A DNA stretch of 19,252 bases from CAZBJJ01 sp964492245 (GTDB lineage: Bacteria; Spirochaetota; Spirochaetia; Treponematales; Breznakiellaceae), in NCBI GenBank assembly GCA_964492245.1, contig CAZBJJ010000041.1, forward strand, positions 1 to 19,252. The letters run 5' to 3'. The notes beneath the pieces were generated by a model. That model saw only the letters and a list, made by a program, of their open reading frames with translations. It searched no databases and was not told the DNA's origin. How positions within the stretch are numbered: the first letter of the stretch is position 1; the number at the start of each line of letters is the position of its first letter. Below are positions 1 to 6,475 of the stretch, one piece after another. The translations under genes and the position numbers were made by a program.

Positions 1-1
1 T

Positions 2-622
2 ATGTCCATCGACTTCACCGGTGTCGAGAACCTCGGCATCTATGCCTTCCTCGAACCCGGATGGGGCAATGCTGTCCTCGATTTCGCTGGCGACGGTGCT
101 ACTCCCTACAATGCCAACACTGACTACGGTGTAATCGTTTCCTACAATGTTGCTGGTTTCGGCAAGGTTGTTGGTAGTTTCCAGGATGAGGGAGATGCTT
201 CTGCCAAGCAGATCACCGTTGGTACCGACGTGACCGCTGTTGCCGGCCTCTACGCCTTTGAAAACATCGGTATTGCCTTTGATGGCGATTTCGGTTACAG
301 CCACGTGGCTTTCGACACCTACCTCAAGTACACCGGTGTCGAGAACCTCACCATTCATGGTTGGTTCCCTGTCACCGTTGTTACCGACGATGTCCGCATG
401 AAGATTGATGTCAAGATTGAGTACAACCTCAGCGGAACTACCGTCTACGGTCGCTTCTTCAACTGGTCCAACCTCAACGACTTCACCTTCGAACCCCAGA
501 TTCGCATTGGTGCTGTCAAGAACATCGACCTCGCCAACCTCGAAGCTTGGCTTCAGCTCGATGTCCCCCCTTCTGGCGACATTGGATGGAGCATCCCCTT
601 CACTGTCAAGCTCAACTGGTAA
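2..622 (+). CDS. Beta-barrel-like outer-membrane/envelope protein, C-terminal part (partial at 5' end)
   Basis: The frame is open to the window edge, and the first visible Met sits inside a beta-strand-like stretch with no signal peptide, so the real start is probably upstream. The 206 visible residues alternate polar and hydrophobic positions, are rich in Gly, Asp, Tyr and Phe, and end in an aromatic residue (FTVKLNW), as in outer-membrane barrels. TGVENL occurs twice, 105 residues apart (residues 6-11 and 111-116), suggesting repeated hairpin units. Codon use is strikingly C-ending (GTC, CTC, TTC, AAC, ATC), unlike every other gene here, which is typical of a very highly expressed protein. 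A strong terminator follows directly. I cannot name the family; a porin-like or major surface antigen role is inference from composition. Confidence 0.6.
   Translation: MSIDFTGVENLGIYAFLEPGWGNAVLDFAGDGATPYNANTDYGVIVSYNVAGFGKVVGSFQDEGDASAKQITVGTDVTAVAGLYAFENIGIAFDGDFGYSHVAFDTYLKYTGVENLTIHGWFPVTVVTDDVRMKIDVKIEYNLSGTTVYGRFFNWSNLNDFTFEPQIRIGAVKNIDLANLEAWLQLDVPPSGDIGWSIPFTVKLNW
16..349 (+). repeat. Exact 19-bp direct repeat inside the barrel-like gene
   Basis: CACCGGTGTCGAGAACCTC is present at 16-34 and again at 331-349. The copies are 315 bp (105 codons) apart, in the same frame, and encode TGVENL. This marks a duplicated structural unit and a possible site for in-frame recombination. Confidence 0.85.
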
Positions 623-644
623 TCTATTATTACTTAGTTAATGA

Positions 645-669
645 GGGCCGCGAAAGCGGCCCTTTTTTT
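645..669 (+). terminator. Intrinsic terminator after the barrel-like gene
   Basis: A perfect 7-bp stem GGGCCGC/GCGGCCC (645-651 with 656-662) is closed by a GAAA tetraloop and followed by seven T (663-669). It lies 22 nt after the stop codon. Confidence 0.93.
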
Positions 670-679
670 GTCTGTTTTG

Positions 680-708
680 TATACAAAAGAGCTTTAGTTT
701 GTTATCAT
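680..708 (+). promoter_or_regulatory. Putative promoter of the AT-rich lipoprotein gene (leaderless geometry)
   Basis: TATACA (680-685), a 17-bp spacer and TATCAT (703-708). The expected transcription start coincides with the ATG at 716, and no Shine-Dalgarno sequence is present. Confidence 0.5.
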
Positions 709-715
709 ATTTACT

Positions 716-1399
716 ATGAAGTACCCATTTTTATTTTTATTTGCCTTTTTAGCTCTTTTGTTTTCATGTGCTAGTGCAGATTTAAGATCTGTTCCCCCGC
801 ACCGGTTTGTGCAGGATGCTCCGCCCATAGAAATAGCCGAACTCGATGTGCTCTCCACTATTATTTTTAAAAATGAGCTTAAAAGGCATACTCTACATTT
901 TATTTACATTCCTAAAACCGACGAACTGCAAATGAATTTTAGAAATGGAACAGGCTACGAAAGAGTGTTTTTAAGCAAAGAAGCCAGAGAAGAAATGTAT
1001 TTTGCCATCGAAAATTACAATAGACTTTTCGAGACTAAGAGTTTAATTGAAAATAAGAAGACCCTAGAATCTCTTGGAAGATATCCAGCGCTACATCAAT
1101 TTGGTGGGGCAGGAAAAAGCTACGAGGCTCAGGGGGTAACTAGCTTAAAATTTGGGTATTTATTTAGAGATAAAGGCCCATGGTTTACCTTGACAATAAG
1201 TGTAACCGACAACGAATTGGTGGATTTAAGTTTAGGCAAGGATATTTTTAAATCGAGCCCCAAAACATTTTATTTAAACAGGGCAATGTGTAAAGAATTG
1301 GCAGATTATTTAAGCGATGAATATATAGTGGGAACTTTATTTAAAAATATTGATAGCACAGAGGATAAAGAATTAATTATAGGTGACACTGAATATTGA
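716..1399 (+). CDS. Predicted lipoprotein of unknown function
   Basis: The 227-residue product starts MKYPFLFLFAFLALLFSC. This is a short basic/hydrophobic signal peptide with a relaxed spirochaete-type lipobox (LFSC, lipidated Cys18), so the protein should be membrane-anchored. No domain was recognised. The mature part is mixed alpha/beta, with a charged segment at residues 85-110 (SKEAREE) and an acidic C-terminus. The gene is clearly richer in A and T than its neighbours (many TTA, AAA, AAT and ATA codons), which could mean different ancestry or low expression. There is no Shine-Dalgarno before the ATG; a -10-like TATCAT ends 7 nt upstream, so translation may be leaderless. Its stop codon overlaps the -35 box of the next promoter. 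Confidence 0.75.
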   Translation: MKYPFLFLFAFLALLFSCASADLRSVPPHRFVQDAPPIEIAELDVLSTIIFKNELKRHTLHFIYIPKTDELQMNFRNGTGYERVFLSKEAREEMYFAIENYNRLFETKSLIENKKTLESLGRYPALHQFGGAGKSYEAQGVTSLKFGYLFRDKGPWFTLTISVTDNELVDLSLGKDIFKSSPKTFYLNRAMCKELADYLSDEYIVGTLFKNIDSTEDKELIIGDTEY

Positions 1400-1424
1400 C
1401 TAAATTTTAATACCTTACTATGCT
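1396..1424 (+). promoter_or_regulatory. Promoter of metY
   Basis: TTGACT (1396-1401), exactly 17 bp, then TATGCT (1419-1424). The -35 overlaps the TGA stop of the upstream lipoprotein gene. The start site would be near 1431, and the metY Shine-Dalgarno AAAGGAGG follows at 1441-1448. Confidence 0.75.
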
Positions 1425-1453
1425 ACTAATGTATAAGCCAAAAGGAGGCAGCT

Positions 1454-2743
1454 ATGTCAGAAGCAAAACATGGTATTGAAACCCTCGCGGTACATGGCGG
1501 GCAGGTGGTGGATCCCACAACCCGCTCGCGTGGCGTAGGGCTGTGGCGCACAAATGCGTATACGTTCAATTCCACGGAACAGGCGGCAAACTTATTTGCA
1601 CTTAAGGAACTGGGATTTATTTATTCACGAATTGGCGACCCCACCACCGATGTCTTAGAAAAACGCTTGGCACTTTTAGAGGGCGGGGCTGCAGCAGTGG
1701 CCACCGCTTCGGGGACAGCGGCAATACATTACACTGTTTTAACCTTGGCAAAGGCTGGCGACCACATTGTAGCTGCCAGAAACCTATATGGGGGAACCTA
1801 TACAATGTTCTCGGTCCTGCTTAAAGACCAGGGCATAGAGGTGAGCTTTGTAGACCCCGAAGACATAGAAGGCTTTAAAAAATCGATTAGGCCGAATACG
1901 CGCCTGGTCTATGCCGAAGTTATGGGAAACCCCACCTTGGACGTAGTGGATGTTGCCGCCTTGGCCAATATTGCCCATGCTGCCCGCATACCCCTCGTTA
2001 TCGATGCCACTTTTACGCCGCCGGTAAATTATAGGCCCATAGATGATGGGGCAGATATTGTTATTCACTCTTTAAGCAAATGGATTGGCGGGCATGGGGC
2101 GGCAATTGGGGGAGCGGTTATAGATTCTGGCCGCTTCGACTGGAAAAATGCCAATGTGCCCGCCCTTACCGAACCAGATGCAGCCTATCATGGCCTGCGC
2201 TGGGCCAGCGACCTTCCGGCAGCCTTAGCCCCAATTGCCTTTGCTCTGCGCTTTAGGACAGATCCCTTGCGCAACCTGGGGGCCTGCCTTTCCCCAGACA
2301 ATTCGTGGATCTTTCTTATGGGCCTAGAGACCCTTGCCCTGCGCATGGAGCGGCACAACGAAAACGCTTTAAAAGTGGCCAGGTGGCTGGGCGAGCAAAA
2401 AGATGTCGCTTGGGTGCGGCATCCCGGCCTAGAGGGAGATGTAAGCCATGCCATTGCTAAAAAGCAATTCAATGGCAAATGGGGGGGCATGGTGGTCTTT
2501 GGCCTAAAAGGTGGGCGCAAAGCGGGACAGGCTTTTATAGACAAGCTCAAACTCTTTAGCAATTTGGCCAATGTGGGCGATGCCAAGAGCCTGGCTATTC
2601 ACCCGGCCAGCACCACCCACTCCCAGCTATCGGAGGCCGAGCAATTAGCTGCAGGCCTACCGCCAGAGCTAGTACGCCTGTCCATTGGTATAGAGAATAT
2701 CGAAGATATTTTGGCCGATTTAAAACAGGCCTTGACAGAATAG
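1454..2743 (+). CDS. metY: O-acetylhomoserine sulfhydrylase (Cys/Met metabolism PLP enzyme)
   Basis: A cytoplasmic PLP enzyme that converts O-acetylhomoserine and sulfide to homocysteine, feeding methionine synthesis. At 429 residues it has the length typical of the MetY branch rather than the shorter MetB/MetC enzymes. Visible motifs: YSRIGDPT (57-64), ASGTAA (85-90), the PLP-ring Asp184 in LVIDATF, and SLSKWIGGHG with the Schiff-base lysine at Lys209. The usual Asn after Asp184 (DNTF) is Ala here, a small deviation. The Met at 1454 follows an excellent Shine-Dalgarno (AAAGGAGG) with 5-nt spacing. The gene has its own promoter. No terminator lies between it and the his leader terminator, so read-through into the his leader is possible. 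A thiocarboxylate-dependent or O-phosphohomoserine variant cannot be excluded from sequence. Confidence 0.9.
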   Translation: MSEAKHGIETLAVHGGQVVDPTTRSRGVGLWRTNAYTFNSTEQAANLFALKELGFIYSRIGDPTTDVLEKRLALLEGGAAAVATASGTAAIHYTVLTLAKAGDHIVAARNLYGGTYTMFSVLLKDQGIEVSFVDPEDIEGFKKSIRPNTRLVYAEVMGNPTLDVVDVAALANIAHAARIPLVIDATFTPPVNYRPIDDGADIVIHSLSKWIGGHGAAIGGAVIDSGRFDWKNANVPALTEPDAAYHGLRWASDLPAALAPIAFALRFRTDPLRNLGACLSPDNSWIFLMGLETLALRMERHNENALKVARWLGEQKDVAWVRHPGLEGDVSHAIAKKQFNGKWGGMVVFGLKGGRKAGQAFIDKLKLFSNLANVGDAKSLAIHPASTTHSQLSEAEQLAAGLPPELVRLSIGIENIEDILADLKQALTE

Positions 2744-2760
2744 GGCGCAGTATTTAGGAT
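2732..2760 (+). promoter_or_regulatory. Promoter of the his leader/operon, inside the 3' end of metY
   Basis: A perfect -35 TTGACA (2732-2737) lies within the last codons of metY, followed by a 17-bp spacer and TAGGAT (2755-2760, four of six consensus bases). Initiation is expected near 2767, which is also the GTG of the leader ORF. The AGGA inside TAGGAT could alternatively act as a Shine-Dalgarno for transcripts arriving from metY. Confidence 0.65.
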
Positions 2761-2766
2761 ACAGGT

Positions 2767-2823
2767 GTGAACAGACTTTACGCATTTCATCATTACTATT
2801 TTCTCTTGCAGGAATGTGCGTAA
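2767..2823 (+). CDS. Leader peptide of the his-aro operon attenuator (HHYYF control codons)
   Basis: An 18-codon ORF, GTG start to TAA, reading MNRLYAFHHYYFLLQECA. From residue 5 the codons are TAC GCA TTT CAT CAT TAC TAT TTT: seven His or aromatic residues in eight, just before the histidine operon, which also carries a DAHP synthase. GTG at 2767 is the only start in this frame after the in-frame TAG at 2755. It sits 6 nt after the -10 element, so it may be translated leaderlessly; AGGA at 2756-2759 is the only Shine-Dalgarno-like alternative. The stop codon lies inside RNA segment 2 of the attenuator, the usual arrangement for leader peptides that couple ribosome position to RNA folding. 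The frame and codons are seen directly; the role in sensing charged tRNA-His and tRNA-Tyr/Phe is inference. Too short for ordinary gene callers. Confidence 0.75.
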   Translation: MNRLYAFHHYYFLLQECA

Positions 2824-2897
2824 GGTCCATCTGTCCTTGTAGGGCAGTTTAAGCGGTATTTTAGGCCGCGGGCTTTACAGCCCGCGGCCTTTTTTTT
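2774..2897 (+). promoter_or_regulatory. Transcription attenuator: alternative 1:2, 2:3 and 3:4 RNA structures
   Basis: Segment 1 GACTTTACGCA (2774-2784) pairs with segment 2 TGCGTAAGGTC (2817-2827): 11 contiguous pairs including one G-U, with the His/Tyr/Phe codons in the loop. Segment 2 can instead pair GTAAGGTCC (2820-2828) with GGGCTTTAC (2870-2878): nine pairs including two G-U, which ties up the ascending terminator arm. The antiterminator would enclose a local hairpin at 2831-2837/2841-2847 and GCGG/CCGC at 2853-2856/2866-2869. The terminator (3:4) is the 12-bp hairpin at 2863-2890. CTTTAC occurs in both segment 1 and segment 3, which explains the competition. A ribosome stalled on the His/Tyr codons would cover segment 1; one at the stop codon would cover segment 2. 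Confidence 0.75.
2863..2897 (+). terminator. Strong intrinsic terminator (attenuator arm 3:4; may also end metY transcripts)
   Basis: A perfect 12-bp stem AGGCCGCGGGCT/AGCCCGCGGCCT (2863-2874 with 2879-2890), TTAC loop, then an eight-T run (2890-2897). It lies 38 nt before the hisG start, so it controls entry into the his operon. Confidence 0.95.
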
Positions 2898-2935
2898 ATG
2901 CTCCCGATGTGAGCGATAGATTAAAGGAGTAATAT

Positions 2936-3790
2936 ATGAGTGTGGTTCGACTTTTAATTCCAAAGGGGCGCATTTACGAAAATGTGACCAAAATTTTTGC
3001 CGAGTCGGGTATTTCGTTTAAGCTGGCCGACCGATCCTATCGGCCAAATATCGATGTAGACTGGCTGGATGCCAAAATTATGAAGCCCCAGAATGTGGGC
3101 AAGCTCTTAGAAATTGGCAGCCACGATGCTGGCTTTACCGGCCTGGACTGGATTATCGAGACAAAGAGCGATGTGGTAGAGGTAATGGATTTAGGCTTAG
3201 ACCGGGTGCGCATTGTGGCAGCAGTGCCAGAAAGGCTGGACGAGCGAGCCCTGCGTTCGCGCAAGCTCATTGTGGCCACCGAATACGAGGCCATTGGCGA
3301 TGCCTGGCTTAAAAAACAGGGCTACGATTATCAATTGGTGCGCACCTATGGGGCCACCGAGGTATTCCCGCCCGACGACGCCGATATGATTATCGACAAC
3401 ACTTCTACGGGCCAGACGCTTAAAGAAAACGGCCTGCGCATTGTGGATACCCTGCTGGAATCGTCCACCCGCTTTGTGGCCTCGAAAAAGGCAATGGAGA
3501 ACCCGGAAAAACGTGAGCGCATAGAGGAGCTGGCAATGTTGTTTAAGGCGGTGCTCGATGGGCGCGAACGGGTTATGCTGGAAATGAATGTGGGCGAACA
3601 GAAGTTCGATGCCCTCGTCGAAGGCCTACCATCAATGCGCAGTCCCACTGTCTCGCCCCTCTTGGGCGATTCCGGTTATGCCGTAAAAATTGCGGTTAAA
3701 CGTGGCGAGGTGCCCTCGCTTTTGCCGCGCTTAAAGGCATTGGGCGCCACAGATATTGTGGAATACGATCTTATTAAAGCAGTTCTATAG
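2936..3790 (+). CDS. hisG: ATP phosphoribosyltransferase, long form
   Basis: First committed step of histidine synthesis: ATP plus PRPP to phosphoribosyl-ATP, in the cytoplasm. The 284 residues match the long HisG class, with two catalytic lobes (about 1-210) and a C-terminal allosteric domain (about 211-284, including GDSGYAVKIAV), so no HisZ partner should be needed. Family marks include LLIPKGR near the N-terminus, GFTGLDWI, and the PRPP-binding region IIDNTSTGQTLKENGL. The Shine-Dalgarno AAAGGAG (2924-2930) precedes the ATG by 5 nt. It is the first enzyme gene after the attenuator, so expression should depend on anti-termination, while the C-terminal domain should give feedback inhibition by histidine (family knowledge). 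Confidence 0.95.
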   Translation: MSVVRLLIPKGRIYENVTKIFAESGISFKLADRSYRPNIDVDWLDAKIMKPQNVGKLLEIGSHDAGFTGLDWIIETKSDVVEVMDLGLDRVRIVAAVPERLDERALRSRKLIVATEYEAIGDAWLKKQGYDYQLVRTYGATEVFPPDDADMIIDNTSTGQTLKENGLRIVDTLLESSTRFVASKKAMENPEKRERIEELAMLFKAVLDGRERVMLEMNVGEQKFDALVEGLPSMRSPTVSPLLGDSGYAVKIAVKRGEVPSLLPRLKALGATDIVEYDLIKAVL

Positions 3791-3800
3791 GAGGCAAAAG

Positions 3801-4406
3801 ATGGCCAGAGAGGCAAGTCTAGAGCGGATAACGCGGGAGACAGCTATCAATGTAACATTGAATCTGGATGGCAGCGGCAAGGTGGATCTCGATTGCCCAA
3901 TTGGGTTTTTGAATCACTGTCTAGAGACCTTTGCAAAACATGGCCTCTTCGATATTGAGCTGCGGGCGAAGGGGGACCTGCACGTGGATCAGCACCACCT
4001 TGTAGAGGATATTGGCATTGTGCTGGGCATGGCCTTTGCCCGCGCCCTGGGCGAAAAGCGGGGTATCTCTCGGGTGGGCTCCTGTCTTTTTCCCATGGAC
4101 GAAAGCCTGGCCCGGGCGGTGGTGGACCTAGGTGGGCGCGCCTATTTAGTTTTTAATGCCGAGCTCTTGGGCTTTCCACTGGTCTCGGGGGAGGGGAGTT
4201 TTCAGGTGGATACCGTGGAAGATTTTTTCTTGGGCTTTGCGACGAATGCGCAGTGCAATGTGCATATCGATGTGTTGCGAGGTCGTTCGGACCACCACAA
4301 AATAGAGGCAATATTTAAGGCTTTGGCGCGGGCCCTGCGAGAGGCCTGCCAAATTGATGCAGCTGCCGCCGACAGTATCCCCTCTACAAAGGGTGTTTTA
4401 GCCTAG
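3801..4406 (+). CDS. hisB: Imidazoleglycerol-phosphate dehydratase
   Basis: Mn-dependent dehydratase converting imidazole glycerol phosphate to imidazole acetol phosphate. The 201-residue stand-alone form lacks the phosphatase half found in enteric HisB. Motifs: DQHHLVEDIG (63-72), PMDE (98-101), GRSDHHKIEAIFKALARAL (161-179) and the C-terminal STKGVL, which supply the metal-binding His/Glu residues. The usual FLDHML is FLNHCL here (Asn38), an unusual change at a normally conserved acidic position. The ATG at 3801 is chosen because GGAGG overlaps the hisG stop codon 6 nt upstream; an in-frame TTG at 3756 inside hisG is not credible. It lies 10 nt from hisG, so the two are probably translationally linked. 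Confidence 0.94.
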   Translation: MAREASLERITRETAINVTLNLDGSGKVDLDCPIGFLNHCLETFAKHGLFDIELRAKGDLHVDQHHLVEDIGIVLGMAFARALGEKRGISRVGSCLFPMDESLARAVVDLGGRAYLVFNAELLGFPLVSGEGSFQVDTVEDFFLGFATNAQCNVHIDVLRGRSDHHKIEAIFKALARALREACQIDAAAADSIPSTKGVLA

Positions 4407-4421
4407 GGCTAGGAAAAATAT

Positions 4422-5222
4422 ATGGATGAAAAGAGAATAATTCCCTGCCTGGATATGGACGAGGGGCGGGTAGTAAAAGGTGTTAAATTCGAAGGCATTG
4501 TGGACATTGGCGACCCGGTAGAGGTGGCCCTGCGGTATCAAGAGCAGGGGGCCAAGGAGCTGACGATGCTGGATATTGGGGCCAGTAGCAAGGGGCGAAG
4601 GACCCAGCTCGATGTGGTGCAGCGGGTGGCAGAGGCAATTACTATCCCGCTCTGTGTTGGCGGGGGCATTCGCAGCCTGGAAGATGTGCAGCGCCTTTTG
4701 GATGTGGGCGTAAAAAAGGTCTCGGTTTCCTCGGCCGCATTGGACAATCCCCAACTTTTATCGGCAATTGCCCGGGCCTTTGGCAGTTCTACCCTGGTGC
4801 TTTCGATAGATGCAAAGGGGATGGGAAGGGATGAAGAGGGCCGGCCCATCTGGCATGTGTTTTCCAAGGGGGGCAAGATTGATACCGGGCGCGAGGTAGC
4901 GGCCTGGGCCCTTTTGGCAAGCGAGCAGGGGGTCGGCGAGATTTTAGTTAATTCAATCGATACCGATGGCATGGGTGGTGGCTACGATTTGCCGCTTTTG
5001 CGCTGGGTAAAACAGGCGGTGTCGCTGCCGGTAATTGCCTCGAGCGGGGCGGGCAGCTTAGAACAAATCGCAGCTGGTCTTTTGCCCCCAAATCCTAAAG
5101 AGGCCGATGGCGGCGGGGCCGGAGCCGATGCAGCTCTAGTGGCCTCGATGCTCCACTTTGGCAAGACGACTATTGGCGAAATAAAAGAATATTTGACAGG
5201 CAGAGGAGTAAAAATAAAATGA
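4422..5222 (+). CDS. hisF: Imidazole glycerol phosphate synthase cyclase subunit
   Basis: A TIM barrel that uses ammonia, normally channelled from HisH, to turn PRFAR into imidazole glycerol phosphate and AICAR. The catalytic aspartates are Asp11 (IIPCLDMDEGRVVKG) and Asp130 (VLSIDAKG), at the same positions as in Thermotoga maritima HisF; phosphate-binding LCVGGGIRS is at 77-85. At 266 residues it is slightly long. A Pro/Gly-rich insertion (LLPPNPKEADGGG) sits between the region usually reading GAG..EH and the GADAAL motif. No hisH lies beside it, which is unusual. A small hairpin (TAGCC/GGCTA, 4399-4411) carries the hisB stop in its loop next to the TAGGAA Shine-Dalgarno. The gene overlaps the next one by ATGA. 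Confidence 0.94.
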   Translation: MDEKRIIPCLDMDEGRVVKGVKFEGIVDIGDPVEVALRYQEQGAKELTMLDIGASSKGRRTQLDVVQRVAEAITIPLCVGGGIRSLEDVQRLLDVGVKKVSVSSAALDNPQLLSAIARAFGSSTLVLSIDAKGMGRDEEGRPIWHVFSKGGKIDTGREVAAWALLASEQGVGEILVNSIDTDGMGGGYDLPLLRWVKQAVSLPVIASSGAGSLEQIAAGLLPPNPKEADGGGAGADAALVASMLHFGKTTIGEIKEYLTGRGVKIK

Positions 5223-6475
5223 TTATTGGTTCAATAGATTTAAAAGATGGCAAGGTGGTGCAGTTGCGCCAGGGCAAGGAGCTGGCCCTAGAGCGAGACA
5301 GGCCCGAAGAGCTGGCCAAAGAGTTTAACCGCTATGGCGATATTGCCATTATCGATTTAGATGCTGCCCTGGGAAGTGGAGCCAATAGCGAATTGATGGA
5401 GTCGCTTTTACATTTGGGCGATTGCCGGGTTGGTGGGGGCATTAAAACAGTGGAGCGCGCTAAGGAGCTGGTTAAAAAGGGAGCTAAAAAAATAATTATT
5501 GGCTCTACGGCCTTTAGAACTGATGAAGGCTTTGGCGTAAACAGCAGCTTCTTGCAGGGCCTGTCCCAGGCCATTGGGCGCGAGCGCATTATTGTGGCGG
5601 TGGATGCGCGCAATGGCAAGATTGTAGTTGATGGCTGGAAGACCGAAACCGGTTTGGACTTGGTCGAGACCGCCCTGCAGGTGGAGAAATGGGCTGGCGA
5701 GCTGCTTTTTACCTGCACCGAACGCGAGGGCCTTTTAGGGGGCATCGATATGCAGCAGGTGCGCACCCTGAGCCAGGCGGTTTCCTGCCAGGTAACGGCG
5801 GCGGGGGGTATTACTAGCCTAGAAGAAATTAGGCAGCTTGCCGAAATGGGCTGTAATGCCCAGTTGGGCATGGCAGTGTACACCGGCAAGCTCTCGATGG
5901 CAGAGGCCTTTGTGGAAAGTCTTAACTGGAAAAAGGTAGATTTAATACCGCTCATTGCACAGAGCAATACGGGGCAGGTACTTATGACCGGCTATACCGA
6001 CCGCGATGCCCTTTTGGCCAGCTTCCAGCGCAACAAGCTTTGCTTTTTTTCGCGAACGCGCCAGGGCCTGTGGATGAAGGGCGAAACCAGTGGCAACAGT
6101 CTAGAACTTTTAAGTATACGCCACGATTGCGACCGCGATGCCCTTTTGGCCCGGGTGGTGCCAGCGGGGCCCACCTGCCACACGGGCAGTTGGAGCTGTT
6201 TTGGACAGCGGCAGTGGTCTTGGCAGGACCTGCACGCGGTGGTGAGCGATCGCTTTAAAAACCCGAGCCCTGCTTCGTATACGGCGACCTTGGATGATGA
6301 GCGGGTGCGCGAAAAAATAATGGAAGAGGCAGAGGAGGTCTGTACCGCAAAGGGCCGGGCCGAGATTATTTGGGAAGTGGCCGACCTTTTGTATTTTGCC
6401 ACTGTTTTAATGGCAAAGGAGAAAGTGAGCGTGGAGGATGTTCTGGCCGAATTGGCGGGCCGGCACAAAAAATAA
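5219..6475 (+). CDS. Trifunctional HisA-HisI-HisE fusion
   Basis: One 418-residue frame carries three histidine enzymes. HisA (about 1-235) is the ProFAR isomerase barrel, with Asp7 (IGSIDLKDGK) and Asp129 (VAVDARNGK); its usual DG near the second phosphate site reads EREG. HisI (about 240-332), phosphoribosyl-AMP cyclohydrolase, has FFSRTRQGLWMKGETSGN and zinc cysteines Cys304, Cys320 and Cys327 (HDCDRDALL, PTCHTGSWSCF). HisE (about 352-418), phosphoribosyl-ATP pyrophosphatase, has KIMEEAEEV and EVADLLYFATVL. Together they perform steps 2, 3 and 4 of the pathway. HisIE fusions are common; HisA in front of them is not something I recognise as common. The start overlaps the hisF stop (ATGA), so translation is coupled. 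No frameshift or internal stop is visible. Confidence 0.93.
   Translation: MIIGSIDLKDGKVVQLRQGKELALERDRPEELAKEFNRYGDIAIIDLDAALGSGANSELMESLLHLGDCRVGGGIKTVERAKELVKKGAKKIIIGSTAFRTDEGFGVNSSFLQGLSQAIGRERIIVAVDARNGKIVVDGWKTETGLDLVETALQVEKWAGELLFTCTEREGLLGGIDMQQVRTLSQAVSCQVTAAGGITSLEEIRQLAEMGCNAQLGMAVYTGKLSMAEAFVESLNWKKVDLIPLIAQSNTGQVLMTGYTDRDALLASFQRNKLCFFSRTRQGLWMKGETSGNSLELLSIRHDCDRDALLARVVPAGPTCHTGSWSCFGQRQWSWQDLHAVVSDRFKNPSPASYTATLDDERVREKIMEEAEEVCTAKGRAEIIWEVADLLYFATVLMAKEKVSVEDVLAELAGRHKK
5999..6151 (+). repeat. Exact 21-bp direct repeat within the HisI part of the fusion
   Basis: The same 21 bases occur at 5999-6019 and 6131-6151, 132 bp (44 codons) apart and in the same frame. Both encode DRDALLA, first in GYTDRDALLASF and again in HDCDRDALLARV. 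Nucleotide identity exceeds what conservation of protein sequence requires. Confidence 0.9.

Noticed and set aside
1400..1453. SAM riboswitch or T-box before metY
   Set aside because: The promoter and ribosome site fill nearly all of the 54-nt gap, leaving no room for an aptamer; no terminator or T-box signature is present.
2005..2030. MetY Asp-Ala-Thr-Phe instead of Asp-Asn-Thr-Phe as evidence of lost activity
   Set aside because: The PLP-binding Asp and Schiff-base Lys are intact and this neighbour varies in related PLP enzymes; not enough to claim altered function.
2188..2586. 132-codon minus-strand open frame inside metY
   Set aside because: It is antisense to well-supported metY coding sequence, its product is rich in Arg, Ser and Pro without motifs, and it has no ribosome site.
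2744..2935. T-box leader for the his operon
   Set aside because: The conserved T-box sequence and a large specifier stem are absent; the short ORF with alternative hairpins explains the region better.
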